Positions 32,472 through 40,695 of a stretch of DNA of 41,054 bases are shown one piece after another. The DNA is from Pseudomonas putida W15Oct28 (GTDB lineage: Bacteria > Pseudomonadota > Gammaproteobacteria > Pseudomonadales > Pseudomonadaceae): positions 1 through 41,054 of the forward strand of contig NZ_JENB01000047.1 in NCBI RefSeq assembly GCF_000708715.2, written 5' to 3'. Numbering within the stretch: position 1 is the stretch's first letter; every line of letters starts with the position of its first letter. The notes beneath the pieces were generated by a model, which was not told the origin of the DNA, did not search any database, and was given only the letters and a program-made list of their open reading frames with translations. The position numbers were made by a program, and so were the translations under genes.

Positions 32472-33530
32472 TTACTCCATCTCGATGATCACTTGCTCCT
32501 GCCACATCTGCGGCAGTTTCTTCGAGGTGGCTTCCCAGGCTTCGGCATTCTTGATCGGCTGGGCTGCACCGTACTGCTCGTTGGGCAGCAGCTTGGCCTG
32601 CACGTCCGCCGGCAGCTTCAGGTGCTCGGCACGGATTGGCCGGGCGTGCCCCTTGGCCAGGTTGGTCTGCCCGGCATCGCTGAAGATGTATTCACGGGTC
32701 AGTTTGGCCGCGTTCGGGTGCTTGGCGTACTTGTTGATGATGGTGGTATAGCCCGAGGTGATCGAACCGTCCGACGGGATCAGCACTTCAAAGCGTTTGG
32801 GGTCGATCTGCTCGCGGTAGCTCAGGCCGTTGAAGTCCCACACCACGCCCACTTCCACCTCGCCCTTCTCCAGGGTCTGGATGGTCGGGTTGGCCAGCGA
32901 CAGGCGCTTCTGCTGGGCCAGTTTGGTGAACAGTTGCAGGCCCGGCGCCACGTTGCTTTCGTCGCCTTTGTAGGCGATGGCGGCGGCAAGCACGCCGTTG
33001 GCGGCCTGGGCGGCAGTGCCGACGTCGCCGATGGCGACTTTGTACTTGCCTTTTTCCAGGTCATGCCAGGTTTTCGGCCGTTCCTCTTCCTTGACCAGGT
33101 CCTTGTTGATGATGAAGGCGATGGTACCGGTATAGGCCAGCGCCCAGTGGCCGTCCTTGTCCTTGGCCCACTCCGGCACCTGGTCCCAGGTGCTTGGCTT
33201 GTACGGCTGGCTCACGCCCTTGGTCACGGCGATTGGGCCGAAGGCGGCGCCCACGTCACCGATGTCGGCGCTGGCGTTGTCCTTCTCGGCGTCGAATTTG
33301 GCAATTTCCTGGGCCGAGCTCATGTCGGTGTCGCTGTGCTTGAGGCCGTACTTGCTGGCCAGGTCTTCCCAGGTGCCTTTCCAGTTGGCCCAGGCATCGG
33401 GCATGCCCACGCTATTGACGGTGCCTTCCTTGCGGGCGGCATCTTCCAGGGCCTTGAGGTCCTCGGCCATGGCCGAGGTACAGAACGCGATGGCCGAACC
33501 GAGCAGTGACGCCATGAACAACTTTTTCAT
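32472..33530 (-). CDS. ABC importer periplasmic binding protein
   Basis: A 352-residue periplasmic solute-binding protein of the extracellular family 1 type (AfuA/PhnS/PotD-like). It has a signal peptide MKKLFMASLLGSAIAFCTSAMA, cleaved before EDLKAL. AAGGAG lies 7 bases before the ATG. SSAQEIAKFDAEKDNASADIGD and the later DVGTAAQAANG form the lobe pattern of binders of iron chelates, sugar phosphates and aminoethylphosphonate; the ligand cannot be read. It is the first gene of the operon and is separated from the next by a REP pair. Confidence 0.9.
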   Translation of the reverse strand: MKKLFMASLLGSAIAFCTSAMAEDLKALEDAARKEGTVNSVGMPDAWANWKGTWEDLASKYGLKHSDTDMSSAQEIAKFDAEKDNASADIGDVGAAFGPIAVTKGVSQPYKPSTWDQVPEWAKDKDGHWALAYTGTIAFIINKDLVKEEERPKTWHDLEKGKYKVAIGDVGTAAQAANGVLAAAIAYKGDESNVAPGLQLFTKLAQQKRLSLANPTIQTLEKGEVEVGVVWDFNGLSYREQIDPKRFEVLIPSDGSITSGYTTIINKYAKHPNAAKLTREYIFSDAGQTNLAKGHARPIRAEHLKLPADVQAKLLPNEQYGAAQPIKNAEAWEATSKKLPQMWQEQVIIEME

Positions 33531-33597
33531 CCGTAGCTCCTTGGGTGGGTGCCTTTAACCGATCATTGTTATGAGTGAAACCGTTGCCTGGAACCTT

Positions 33598-33609
33598 TGG
33601 TCTAGGTCA
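33598..33609. promoter_or_regulatory. Candidate GntR operator near the binding-protein gene
   Basis: TGGTCTAGGTCA is an imperfect palindrome (TGGTCTAGACCA would be perfect) 68 bases upstream of the binding-protein ATG. It matches the form of the perfect site at 33831-33844. I see no gene in the rest of the interval 33531-33858. Confidence 0.45.
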
Positions 33610-33830
33610 GCAAACCTTGAGCCAAGGTAGGCCGCTTGCGTGACAATTTGATGTAGGGAAGGGCCCCTGCAGGTGGCTGCGGGCTCCTGGCAATACAGCG
33701 TAGACCATGGTGAACCCCCGGTTTTGCGGGGCTGGCCCGATTCTGGCAGTACCTCGTGCGCAGCCGTGTCACAGGATGTTCATCAGCCCTGCCTAGGCTT
33801 GCACTATTCTCCAAGTGCCCTGTTCTGGGG

Positions 33831-33844
33831 CTGGACTAGTCCAG
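33831..33844. promoter_or_regulatory. Candidate GntR operator near the regulator start
   Basis: CTGGACTAGTCCAG is a perfect 14-bp palindrome ending 14 bases before the GntR ATG. GntR/HutC-type proteins bind short palindromes near their own promoters, so autorepression is likely (inference). Confidence 0.55.
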
Positions 33845-33858
33845 ATAGGTAACCATTG

Positions 33859-34572
33859 ATGCAGCCGATGCCACCGCGTGCGGTAACAGCCATCTGCCAT
33901 GCCCTGCAGGAGCAGATCGAGCACGGCCTGCTGGCGCCGGGCGGCAAGCTGCCGGCCGAGCGTAAGCTTAGCGAGGTGTTCGACACCACGCGCATCACCC
34001 TGCGCGAGGCGCTGGCGCAGCTGGAGGCCGAGGGCCTGATCTACCGCGAAGAGCGGCGCGGCTGGTTCGTCGCGCCCGAGCGGCTGACCTACGACCTGAT
34101 CGAGCGCAGTCATTTCCATGCCATGGTGCGCGACCAGGGCCGTGTGGCCAGTACCGAACTGCTGTCCGCACGGCTGCAGCCGGCTTCGGCGGCCATCTGT
34201 GCGCGCTTGCAGCTACCGGCCTTGTCCAGTGTGGTGCGTATCTGCCGGTTACGGCGGATTGACGGGCGGGCAGTGCTGTATGCCGAGCATTACCTCAACC
34301 CCCGGTACTTTCCGGACATTCTCGAGCAGGACCTGGCGCAGTCGCTGACCGAGATTTATGGGCGGGTGTACGGCATCCGGTATGGGCAGGTGTGTTTCGA
34401 GATCCTGCCGACGGCGTTGCCGGTGGAGGCAGCGGCGGCATTGAAGGTGTCGGTGGGCAGCCCGGGCTTGCACATCACCCGGGTCAACAGCGACCAGCAT
34501 GGGCACCTGATCGACTGTGACCTGGAGTATTGGCGGCACGATGCGATCCGCATCCGCGCTCAGGCTGGATGA
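33859..34572 (+). CDS. GntR-family regulator with UTRA domain (PhnR/HutC-like)
   Basis: A 237-residue repressor-type protein. Residues about 5-70 form the winged helix (HALQEQIEHGLLAPGGKLP, LSEVFDTTRITLREALAQLE). Residues about 90-235 form a UTRA ligand-binding domain (VVRICRLRRIDGRAVLYAEHYLNP). It is divergent from the importer operon, with two related palindromes in the interval. The general arrangement, GntR-UTRA next to a binding protein, two permeases, an ATPase and phosphatases, resembles phosphonate (phnR-phnSTUV) loci. The ATG at 33859 is used; a TTG stands directly before it and a second ATG at 33868. Confidence 0.9.
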   Translation: MQPMPPRAVTAICHALQEQIEHGLLAPGGKLPAERKLSEVFDTTRITLREALAQLEAEGLIYREERRGWFVAPERLTYDLIERSHFHAMVRDQGRVASTELLSARLQPASAAICARLQLPALSSVVRICRLRRIDGRAVLYAEHYLNPRYFPDILEQDLAQSLTEIYGRVYGIRYGQVCFEILPTALPVEAAAALKVSVGSPGLHITRVNSDQHGHLIDCDLEYWRHDAIRIRAQAG

Positions 34573-34580
34573 GGTGTTGG

Positions 34581-34718
34581 CTTGTTCGCGGGCTCGCCCG
34601 CTCCCACAGGTCCATCACAAGCCTTGAGCCCTGTGCAGCATCTGTGCTCCCACAGGTCCATCACAGGCCTTGAGCCTTGTGCAGCACCTGTGGGAGCGGG
34701 CAAGCCCGCGAAGAGGCC
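34581..34718. repeat. REP pair enlarged by an internal 46-bp tandem duplication
   Basis: Outer GCGGGC units face each other. Between them 34600-34645 and 34646-34691 are two 46-base copies differing at three positions (43 of 46 identical), including part of the REP arm. It lies between the GntR gene and the convergent MscS gene. Confidence 0.85.
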
Positions 34719-36878
34719 CTAACTGGAGGAACCGGCCTCTGTCATCCCACCGCCCCCGGCAGTCACCACCTGCACTGACAACCGTGGTGTTGCCAAATCC
34801 AGCCCCGCCTCATCGAGTTGCCGCTTCAGCGCCAGGTTGAACGCCCGCGACACCTCCCACTGTTTGATCGGCGCGGTCTTGAACCGGGCCCGCAAGATCG
34901 CCGACCCCGACTCGAAACTTTCCACCCCCTGCAGCTCCAGCGGCGACCAGATGTTGCGGCGCATCAGCGGGTCGTTGCGCAGCTTTTGCCCTACCTCGCG
35001 AACCAGCGTGATCGCCCGGTCAATGCTCATGTTGTGCGGGATGGCCACACGGAAGATGGCGTAGCCGAACTCCCGCGAGTAGTTCTTGATGCTCTTGATC
35101 TCGCTGAACGGGATGGTGTGCACGATGCCGTCGATGTCCCGCAGGCGTACGGTACGGATGGTCAGCCCCTCCACCGTACCCAGGTGCCCGCCCACGTCCA
35201 CGTAGTCGTCGATGGCCAGCGAGTCTTCGATGATGATGAACAACCCGGTGATCAGGTCGGCCACCAGCGATTGCGCGCCAAAGCCGATGGCCAGGCCGAT
35301 CACGCCTGCACCGGCCAGCAGCGGGGTCACGTTCATGCCCATGTTGGCCAGGGCTACGATCACCGCAATGATGAAGATGACCACGAACAGCACGTTGCGG
35401 ATCAGCGGCATCATGGTTTGCGCGCGGGCGTTGGCCAGGCCCCGGCGCGAGCGCACCAGGGCGTGGTGCACGGCCGTGTCGGCAAGGATCCACACCAGCC
35501 AGGCGACGATCAGCGTGCCGGCCAGGCCCAGCAGGCGCAGGCTGACTTCGTGGCCGTCGCCCTCGGCGAAGCTGATCATCGACAGGCCCCACACCCGCAG
35601 GCCCAGTTCGATGAACACCAGCCAGATGAACAGGTGCACCAGCAGGTAGCCGAAGTTGCGCAGGCGTTCGGCATACACCGCCTGGCGTTTGTTGGCGCGT
35701 TTGGGGTTGGCGGCGTGGCGGCGCACCAGGCCGTTGAGCACCATGCACACCACCACCAGCACGGTGCACATCAGCGACTGGCGCAGGGCGGTGCTGGTGT
35801 CGCCGGCCGAGACGAAGGTGGCGAACAGCGAGATGGCCACCAGGATCAGCGCCGGGATGAACCAGAAGCTGCCGAGAATCTCGATGGTGTCGCTGAGGGT
35901 GCGGCGGGTCAGGCGCCGCGCCAGCGGCTGGTTGCGGATCAGGTGGGCGATCGGGCGGCGGAAGCGCAGGATGAACAGCCCGGTGCACAGCGCGGCGATG
36001 ACGTTGGCCAGGGTCGCCAGGGCATGGGCCAGGTGGGTCCCCAGTGCCACCAGCATGCGCGGGTCGCTCATGGCCTCGCCAAACGCAGCAAAGCTGCCGA
36101 TCAGCCACAGCGGGCGGAATGCCTGGTGCCGCAGAATGTGCAGGGCGCGGTGGCGGTGCGGGCCATCGAGCAGCGAGAAGGCGATCACGCAGATGGCCGA
36201 GAAGCAGGTTCCGACCACCAGCGCGTAGGCCAGCACCATGGCCAGCGACTTACCCAGCGACGGCGGCAGCACAAAGCTCAGGTACACGGTGAACACCAGC
36301 GCCACCAGCCACGGGCCAAGCTTGCGCAGGGCAAAGCGCACCAGGTCCCAGGTGCGGGGGTGCTGGGGCAGTTCTTCGCTCAGGCCAAAGCGCAGGCGTA
36401 TCCGGTGGCCGACCCAGTTGAAGGCGTAGGCCAGCACGCTCCACACGGCAATGACGGCGGCAAAGCCGAACAGGATCGCCGGCCACTGGTGCACCGGCAC
36501 CATCAGCTCGGTCAGTTCGGCCTGGGCTTGTTCGATTTCCGTAGACCAGCGGTGGAACGGGCTGGCATCGCCGCTGAACTGTTTTTCGAAATCATGCAGG
36601 GCGCCGCCGATCAGGCCGAGCACGCCCTGTTCCACGCTGGGTTGTGATTGCTTGGTGGCGTCGCGCAGCTTTTTCAGGTCGGCCAGCAGCTTGGCCCGCT
36701 GCTGGTCGTTTTCAAGGTTCTTGATCACTTCGTCCAGCGACTTGCCCAGCGGCTCGGTGGCCTCCGGTTGCGCGGGCGCACTGCCGCCCAGCAGGCCGGG
36801 CAGGCCCGCCGCCTGTACCGGTGTGATGAACAAAAACAGCAGCAGGAACAGGTAACGCAGGAGGGCAGGCACTGGCAA
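34719..36878 (-). CDS. Large MscS-family mechanosensitive channel (YbiO-like)
   Basis: A 719-residue inner-membrane channel that opens under membrane tension to release solutes. It has a signal peptide (LLRYLFLLLFLFITPVQA), a periplasmic part with a coiled-coil-like stretch (about 45-80), about ten membrane helices and the MscS core near the C-terminus: the pore helix PLLAGAGVIGLAIGFGAQSL, then the beta domain DYVDVGGHLGTVEGLTIR and NYSREFGYAIFRV. Length and order match YbiO of E. coli (about 740 residues). There is no ATG at the beginning: the start is a TTG at 36878, 5 bases after GAGG, or the GTG two codons later at 36872. Confidence 0.92.
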   Translation of the reverse strand: MPVPALLRYLFLLLFLFITPVQAAGLPGLLGGSAPAQPEATEPLGKSLDEVIKNLENDQQRAKLLADLKKLRDATKQSQPSVEQGVLGLIGGALHDFEKQFSGDASPFHRWSTEIEQAQAELTELMVPVHQWPAILFGFAAVIAVWSVLAYAFNWVGHRIRLRFGLSEELPQHPRTWDLVRFALRKLGPWLVALVFTVYLSFVLPPSLGKSLAMVLAYALVVGTCFSAICVIAFSLLDGPHRHRALHILRHQAFRPLWLIGSFAAFGEAMSDPRMLVALGTHLAHALATLANVIAALCTGLFILRFRRPIAHLIRNQPLARRLTRRTLSDTIEILGSFWFIPALILVAISLFATFVSAGDTSTALRQSLMCTVLVVVCMVLNGLVRRHAANPKRANKRQAVYAERLRNFGYLLVHLFIWLVFIELGLRVWGLSMISFAEGDGHEVSLRLLGLAGTLIVAWLVWILADTAVHHALVRSRRGLANARAQTMMPLIRNVLFVVIFIIAVIVALANMGMNVTPLLAGAGVIGLAIGFGAQSLVADLITGLFIIIEDSLAIDDYVDVGGHLGTVEGLTIRTVRLRDIDGIVHTIPFSEIKSIKNYSREFGYAIFRVAIPHNMSIDRAITLVREVGQKLRNDPLMRRNIWSPLELQGVESFESGSAILRARFKTAPIKQWEVSRAFNLALKRQLDEAGLDLATPRLSVQVVTAGGGGMTEAGSSS

Positions 36879-36916
36879 ATCTACCTCAGGTCAAACGATT
36901 GACCGAGTGTAGAGGT

Positions 36917-37084
36917 TTATGTCGGCAGTTTCTCGAGGATCTTCCAGCAGGTGAGGCCGAAGATGCCCAAGGTGCCGATCCACATCATCAGCACACCGAT
37001 ATTGCGCTCGCGCATGCTGAAGCCGATGGTCAGCAGCATCAGGAACAGGAACACCGGCACGAACAGGGACAGAAACGGGGACAT
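36917..37084 (-). CDS. Small 55-residue membrane protein
   Basis: A short gene missed by length filters. AAGGA lies 9 bases before the ATG at 37084. The product MSPFLSLFVPVFLFLMLLTI... has two hydrophobic segments (about 2-22 and 30-48) with a basic turn SMRERN between, and ends in a soluble WKILEKLPT. I do not recognise a named family. It lies 38 bases upstream of the MscS gene in the same direction, so the two may be co-transcribed. Confidence 0.65.
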   Translation of the reverse strand: MSPFLSLFVPVFLFLMLLTIGFSMRERNIGVLMMWIGTLGIFGLTCWKILEKLPT

Positions 37085-37156
37085 GGACAGCAATCCTTTT
37101 GCAGTGGGGCCATGTAACAAGCATAGCGCTTGGCAAGCGAGGCGGGATTGACCTTG

Positions 37157-37268
37157 AGCAGGCCCGGCCTCTTCGCGGGCTTGCCCGCTCCCACAGGGTC
37201 AGAGCAGTTCCCTAAGGTTGTGCGGTCCCTGTGGGAGCGGGCGAGCCCGCGAAGAGGCCGGGCCTGCT
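37157..37268. repeat. Inverted REP pair with long arms after apeB
   Basis: The arms extend from AGCAGGCCCGGCCTCTTCGC on the left to the complement on the right, with CTCCCACAGG inner ends. It starts 5 bases after the apeB stop codon in the transcription direction. Confidence 0.85.
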
Positions 37269-37272
37269 TACA

Positions 37273-38562
37273 TCAAGGCAGCTCGCGGCTACGGTAGAAG
37301 GCAGTCAGCACCTTCACCAAGTGCGCCAGGTCATGGCTGCCGCACAGCTCGCGAATGGAATGCATGGCAAAGGTCGGCAAGCCGATATCCACCGTGCGCA
37401 CGCCCAAGTGGCTGGCAGTAATCGGCCCAATGGTTGAGCCACAGCCCATGTCGCTGCGCACCACAAAGCTTTGCACCGGCACTTCCTCGGCCATGCACAG
37501 GTGGCGGAAGAAACCGGCAGTTTCGCTGTTGGTGGCGTAGCGCTGGTTGTTGTTCACCTTGATCACCGGCCCGGCATTAAGCTTGGGCCCGTGGTTGCCG
37601 TCGTGCTTGTCGGCGTAGTTGGGGTGCACGCCGTGGGCGTTGTCTGCCGACACCATCAGCGAGCGCTGGAGGGTCCGTACGTAGGCGTCGCCATCGGGCA
37701 GCAGGCGCTGCAGGGTCTGCTCCAGCATCGGGCCGTCGGCGCCGCAGGCCGAGCTGCTGCCGACTTCTTCGTGGTCGTTGCACACCAGCACGCTGGTTTC
37801 GTCGCTGTCAGCGGCCAGCAGGGCTTGCAGGCCGGCGTAGCACGACAGCAGGTTGTCCAGGCGGGCCCCGGCGATGAAGTCGCCGTTCAAGCCGACCAGC
37901 GCAGCGTCCTGGGTGTCGTAGAAGCTCAGTTCGTAATCCAGCACCACGTCGGCGATCAACTCGTGCTCGCGGGCCAGTTGCTCGGTAAGCAGGGCGCGGA
38001 AGTCGATGCGTTCGTCACCCGCGACCTGGGCCAGGATGGGCGGCAGCTCGTTCTGCGGGTTGATCGCCCAACCTTCATTGGCGGTGCGGTTCAGGTGGAT
38101 GGCCAGGTTGGGGATGATCGCGATCGGCAGCTTGAAGTCGATCAGCTGGCTTTCAACCTTGCCGTCACGGCGGTAGGTGACCCGGCCTGCCAAGGACAGG
38201 TCGCGGTCGAACCAAGGCGCCAGCAGGGCGCCGCCATACACTTCCACACCCAGTTGCAGGAAGCCGTGGCGCTGCAGCTCGGGCTGCGGCTTGACCCGTA
38301 GGCACGGGCTGTCGGTGTGGGCACCGACCATGCGGATACCGTTCAGCAACGGTGCCTGCTTGCCCAGTTTGATGGCGATGATCGACGAGTCGTTGCGGGT
38401 GACGTAGTAGCGGCCGCCAGGCACAGTGGCCCAGCTGTCACGCTCGTCCAGGCGCTGATAGCCGGCAGCTTCAAGGCGCTGGGCCAGGCTGGCGGTGGCA
38501 TGGAAGGGCGTGGGGGAGGCCTTGAGGAAATCGATAAGGCCAGAATTCAGTTCGTCGCGCAT
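37273..38562 (-). CDS. apeB: M18-family aspartyl aminopeptidase
   Basis: A cytoplasmic zinc aminopeptidase that removes acidic residues from peptide N-termini. The 429-residue product has the M18 segments: VGAHTDSPCLRVKP near 79 (first metal His), the bridging-Asp region FIAGARLDNLLSCY near 230, CNDHEEVGSSSACGADG near 258 (catalytic Glu pair), RSLMVSADNAHGVHPNY near 303, and the final metal segment TFAMHSIRELCG. The length is typical of bacterial ApeB. GGAG lies 6 bases before the ATG. It is flanked on both sides by REP pairs, so it is probably a single-gene unit. Confidence 0.95.
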   Translation of the reverse strand: MRDELNSGLIDFLKASPTPFHATASLAQRLEAAGYQRLDERDSWATVPGGRYYVTRNDSSIIAIKLGKQAPLLNGIRMVGAHTDSPCLRVKPQPELQRHGFLQLGVEVYGGALLAPWFDRDLSLAGRVTYRRDGKVESQLIDFKLPIAIIPNLAIHLNRTANEGWAINPQNELPPILAQVAGDERIDFRALLTEQLAREHELIADVVLDYELSFYDTQDAALVGLNGDFIAGARLDNLLSCYAGLQALLAADSDETSVLVCNDHEEVGSSSACGADGPMLEQTLQRLLPDGDAYVRTLQRSLMVSADNAHGVHPNYADKHDGNHGPKLNAGPVIKVNNNQRYATNSETAGFFRHLCMAEEVPVQSFVVRSDMGCGSTIGPITASHLGVRTVDIGLPTFAMHSIRELCGSHDLAHLVKVLTAFYRSRELP

Positions 38563-38619
38563 AGCTCACTCCAGACAGCAGTGGCGCGAGTTTAACGCAC
38601 AATGTCGACAATTTGTGTC

Positions 38620-38714
38620 TGCCTCTTCGCGGGCTTGCCCGCTCCCACAGGTACCGCACACATTTCCAGTGCAGTGTCATCCCTGTGGGAGCGGGCGAGC
38701 CCGCGAAGAGGCCG
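38620..38714. repeat. Inverted REP pair between rluA and apeB
   Basis: Facing GCGGGC-type units (GCCTCTTCGCGGGCTTGCCC and near-complement). It starts shortly after the end of rluA and about 58 bases before the apeB start. Confidence 0.85.
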
Positions 38715-38731
38715 GGGCGGCCAGCCGAAAA

Positions 38732-39367
38732 TCAGAAGGGCGCAGGGCACTCGAACTTCAACCGCTCCCCGGACACCGGGTGGGTGAAGCTCAACATGGA
38801 GGCATGCAGGCACAGCCGCTCATGGGCTGCCAGCGCCTCGGGGTTGGCATACAGCCGGTCACCCAGCAGCGGGTGGCCGATCGACAGCATGTGCACGCGC
38901 AACTGGTGCGAGCGCCCGGTGATCGGCGTCAGTTCTACCCGGCAGTAGTCGCCGCAGCGCTCGACGATGCGCCAGAACGTCAGCGCATGCTTGCCCTGCT
39001 CGTGGTCCACCACATGCCGTGGCTTGGTTGGCGGGTCGTAGCGCAGCGGCAGGTCGATGCTGCCGCTGTCCAGTGCCGGTTGGCTCCAGCACAGTGCGGT
39101 GTAGGCCTTTTCGGTTTCGCGGTCGTGGAACTGGCGCGACAGCTCGCGGTGGCTGTCGGCATCACGGGCCAGCAGGATGATGCCGGAGGTTTCCCAGTCC
39201 AGACGGTGCACGATCAGCGCGTCGGGGTAGCCGTTTTCCTGCAGTCGGGTGATCAGGCAGTCCTTGTTGTCCTCGGCACGGCCAGGCACCGACAGCAGCA
39301 GGGTCGGTTTGTTGATCACCAGGATGGCGGCGTCTTCGTGCAGGATCTGGATATTGGACAGCGGCAT
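38732..39367 (-). CDS. rluA: RluA-family RNA pseudouridine synthase
   Basis: Converts specific uridines in RNA to pseudouridine. The 211-residue product lacks an S4 domain and contains the family signature HRLDWETSGIILLARD with catalytic D57, the RLU segment EKAYTALC and the C-terminal PITGRSHQLRVHMLSIGHP. A short, S4-less form fits RluA, the enzyme for 23S rRNA U746 and tRNA U32, better than RluC or RluD. The ATG at 39367 begins MPLSNIQILHED; upstream in-frame residues run into a REP element. The ribosome site is weak. Confidence 0.88.
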   Translation of the reverse strand: MPLSNIQILHEDAAILVINKPTLLLSVPGRAEDNKDCLITRLQENGYPDALIVHRLDWETSGIILLARDADSHRELSRQFHDRETEKAYTALCWSQPALDSGSIDLPLRYDPPTKPRHVVDHEQGKHALTFWRIVERCGDYCRVELTPITGRSHQLRVHMLSIGHPLLGDRLYANPEALAAHERLCLHASMLSFTHPVSGERLKFECPAPF

Positions 39368-39399
39368 TGCGTGGTCTCTGTTAAATCGCGGGAAAGCTA

Positions 39400-39506
39400 T
39401 TGGGGCCGCTTTGCGGCCCATCGCGACACGAGGCCGCTCCTACAGGGAAATGCGTAACCCCTGTAGGAGCGGCCTCGTGTCGCGATGGGCTGCAAAGCAG
39501 CCCCAA
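39400..39506. repeat. Inverted REP-like pair between minE and rluA
   Basis: GTAGGAGCGGCC-type arms with TTGGGGC/GCCCCAA outer ends. Its place 18 bases after the minE stop codon suggests that it marks the end of the minCDE transcript. Confidence 0.85.
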
Positions 39507-39523
39507 ATTGCCGGTAGCGCGGA

Positions 39524-39778
39524 TCAGCGATCCGGCAGGGTAATGTTCAGCTCCAGAATCGAGCAGCTGCCCTGGTTTTCCAGCTCGATATGCACGTCAT
39601 CGTTGCCGATGTTCACATACTTGCGGATCACTTCCAGCAGTTCTTTCTGCAGCGCCGGCAGGTAGTCCGGCTCGCTGCGTTGGCCGCGCTCGTGCGCCAC
39701 GATGATCTGTAGACGCTCTTTCGCTACCGACGCGCTGGTCTGTTTCTGTCTGCCACGAAAGAAGTCAAAAAGGTTCAT
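39524..39778 (-). CDS. minE: Cell division topological specificity factor MinE
   Basis: An 84-residue protein that stimulates MinD ATPase and drives pole-to-pole oscillation, keeping division at mid-cell. The N-terminal MNLFDFFRGR membrane/MinD-binding helix, AKERLQIIVAHER and the C-terminal dimerisation domain (ELENQGSCSILELNITLP) are all present. It starts 3 bases after the minD stop. Confidence 0.97.
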   Translation of the reverse strand: MNLFDFFRGRQKQTSASVAKERLQIIVAHERGQRSEPDYLPALQKELLEVIRKYVNIGNDDVHIELENQGSCSILELNITLPDR

Positions 39779-39781
39779 GGT

Positions 39782-40594
39782 TTACTTGCCTCCAAACAGG
39801 CGCGCGAAGAATCCTTGCTTCGGCACTTCAACAAAACGCAGGGGTTTGTCTTTCCCCAGCAGGCGGTCGACGGTGTCGCTATACGCCAGGCCAGCATCGC
39901 TCTGGTCGTCGAGGATGACCGGGATACCTTGGTTGGAGGCCTTGAGCACAGCCTGGGACTCAGGGATCACACCCTTGAGCTTGATCGCCAGGATGTCGGT
40001 GACGTCGTCGATGCTCAGCATTTCGCCGTTGACGACGCGCTCTGGGTTGTAGCGAGTGATCAGCAGGTGTTCCTTGATCGGCTCCTCGCCCTTTTCGGAG
40101 CGGCGCGATTTGCTCGACAGGATACCCAGCATGCGGTCCGAGTCACGTACCGAAGACACCTCAGGGTTGGTCACCACGATGGCTTCGTCGGCGAAGTACA
40201 TCGCCAGGTGTGCACCTTTCTCGATACCCGCCGGGGAGTCGCAGATGACGTATTCGAAGTCTTCTTTCAACGCCATCAGCACCTTCTCGACGCCTTCCAG
40301 GGTCAGCGCGTCTTTATCGCGGGTCTGGCTGGCGGCAAGTACATACAGGTTCTCGAGGCGCTTGTCCTTGATCAGGGCCTGCTGCAGGTTGGCTTCTTCG
40401 TTGACCACGTTGACGAAGTCGTACACCACGCGGCGTTCGCAGCCCATGATCAGGTCGAGGTTACGCAGGCCCACGTCGAAGTCGACGATGACGGTCTTGT
40501 GGCCACGCAGTGCGAGGCCGGTACCAATGGCGGCGCTGGTGGTGGTCTTGCCCACACCCCCTTTGCCGGAAGTAACCACGAGAATCTTGGCCAA
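39782..40594 (-). CDS. minD: Septum-site-determining ATPase MinD
   Basis: A 270-residue ATPase that places MinC at the membrane. It has the deviant Walker A motif KGGVGKT (11-17), VIVDFDVGLRNLDLIMG (switch I region), CDSPAGIEKGAH (Walker B/switch II) and the C-terminal amphipathic membrane helix GFFARLFGGK. The product begins MAKILVVTSGKGG and the only start that gives it is a TTG at 40594, preceded by AGGGG 8 bases away; no ATG lies nearby. It is the middle gene of minCDE. Confidence 0.96.
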   Translation of the reverse strand: MAKILVVTSGKGGVGKTTTSAAIGTGLALRGHKTVIVDFDVGLRNLDLIMGCERRVVYDFVNVVNEEANLQQALIKDKRLENLYVLAASQTRDKDALTLEGVEKVLMALKEDFEYVICDSPAGIEKGAHLAMYFADEAIVVTNPEVSSVRDSDRMLGILSSKSRRSEKGEEPIKEHLLITRYNPERVVNGEMLSIDDVTDILAIKLKGVIPESQAVLKASNQGIPVILDDQSDAGLAYSDTVDRLLGKDKPLRFVEVPKQGFFARLFGGK

Positions 40595-40617
40595 GGTGTT
40601 TCACCCCTAAAATAAGT

Positions 40618-40633
40618 CGGGACATGTGTCCCG
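40618..40633. other. Short inverted repeat in the minC-minD gap
   Basis: CGGGACA and TGTCCCG are separated by two bases. The 101-base gap between minC and minD holds this and A/T-rich sequence. No T run follows the stem in the gene direction, so it is not read as a terminator. Confidence 0.5.
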
Positions 40634-40695
40634 GCAAAAAGCAAAAAAACGGCAACAGTTAAAAAAGTTGCTCTGAAAATGACGGCAAGTATCCG

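Noticed and set aside
33602..33814. 70-codon frame between the binding-protein and GntR genes
   Set aside because: No ribosome site, no recognisable features, and it lies over the divergent promoter region and palindrome.
34600..34691. Possible CRISPR-like repeat
   Set aside because: Only two directly adjacent copies with no spacers; it is a tandem duplication within a REP pair.
34818..36647. 609-codon open frame on the plus strand
   Set aside because: Antisense to the MscS gene; the His/Gln/Ala/Asp-rich product has no domain. The MscS frame on the other strand has clear membrane helices and pore motif.
40618..40633. Terminator between minC and minD
   Set aside because: The stem has a two-base loop and no T run downstream in the gene direction; the three min genes are expected to be one transcript.
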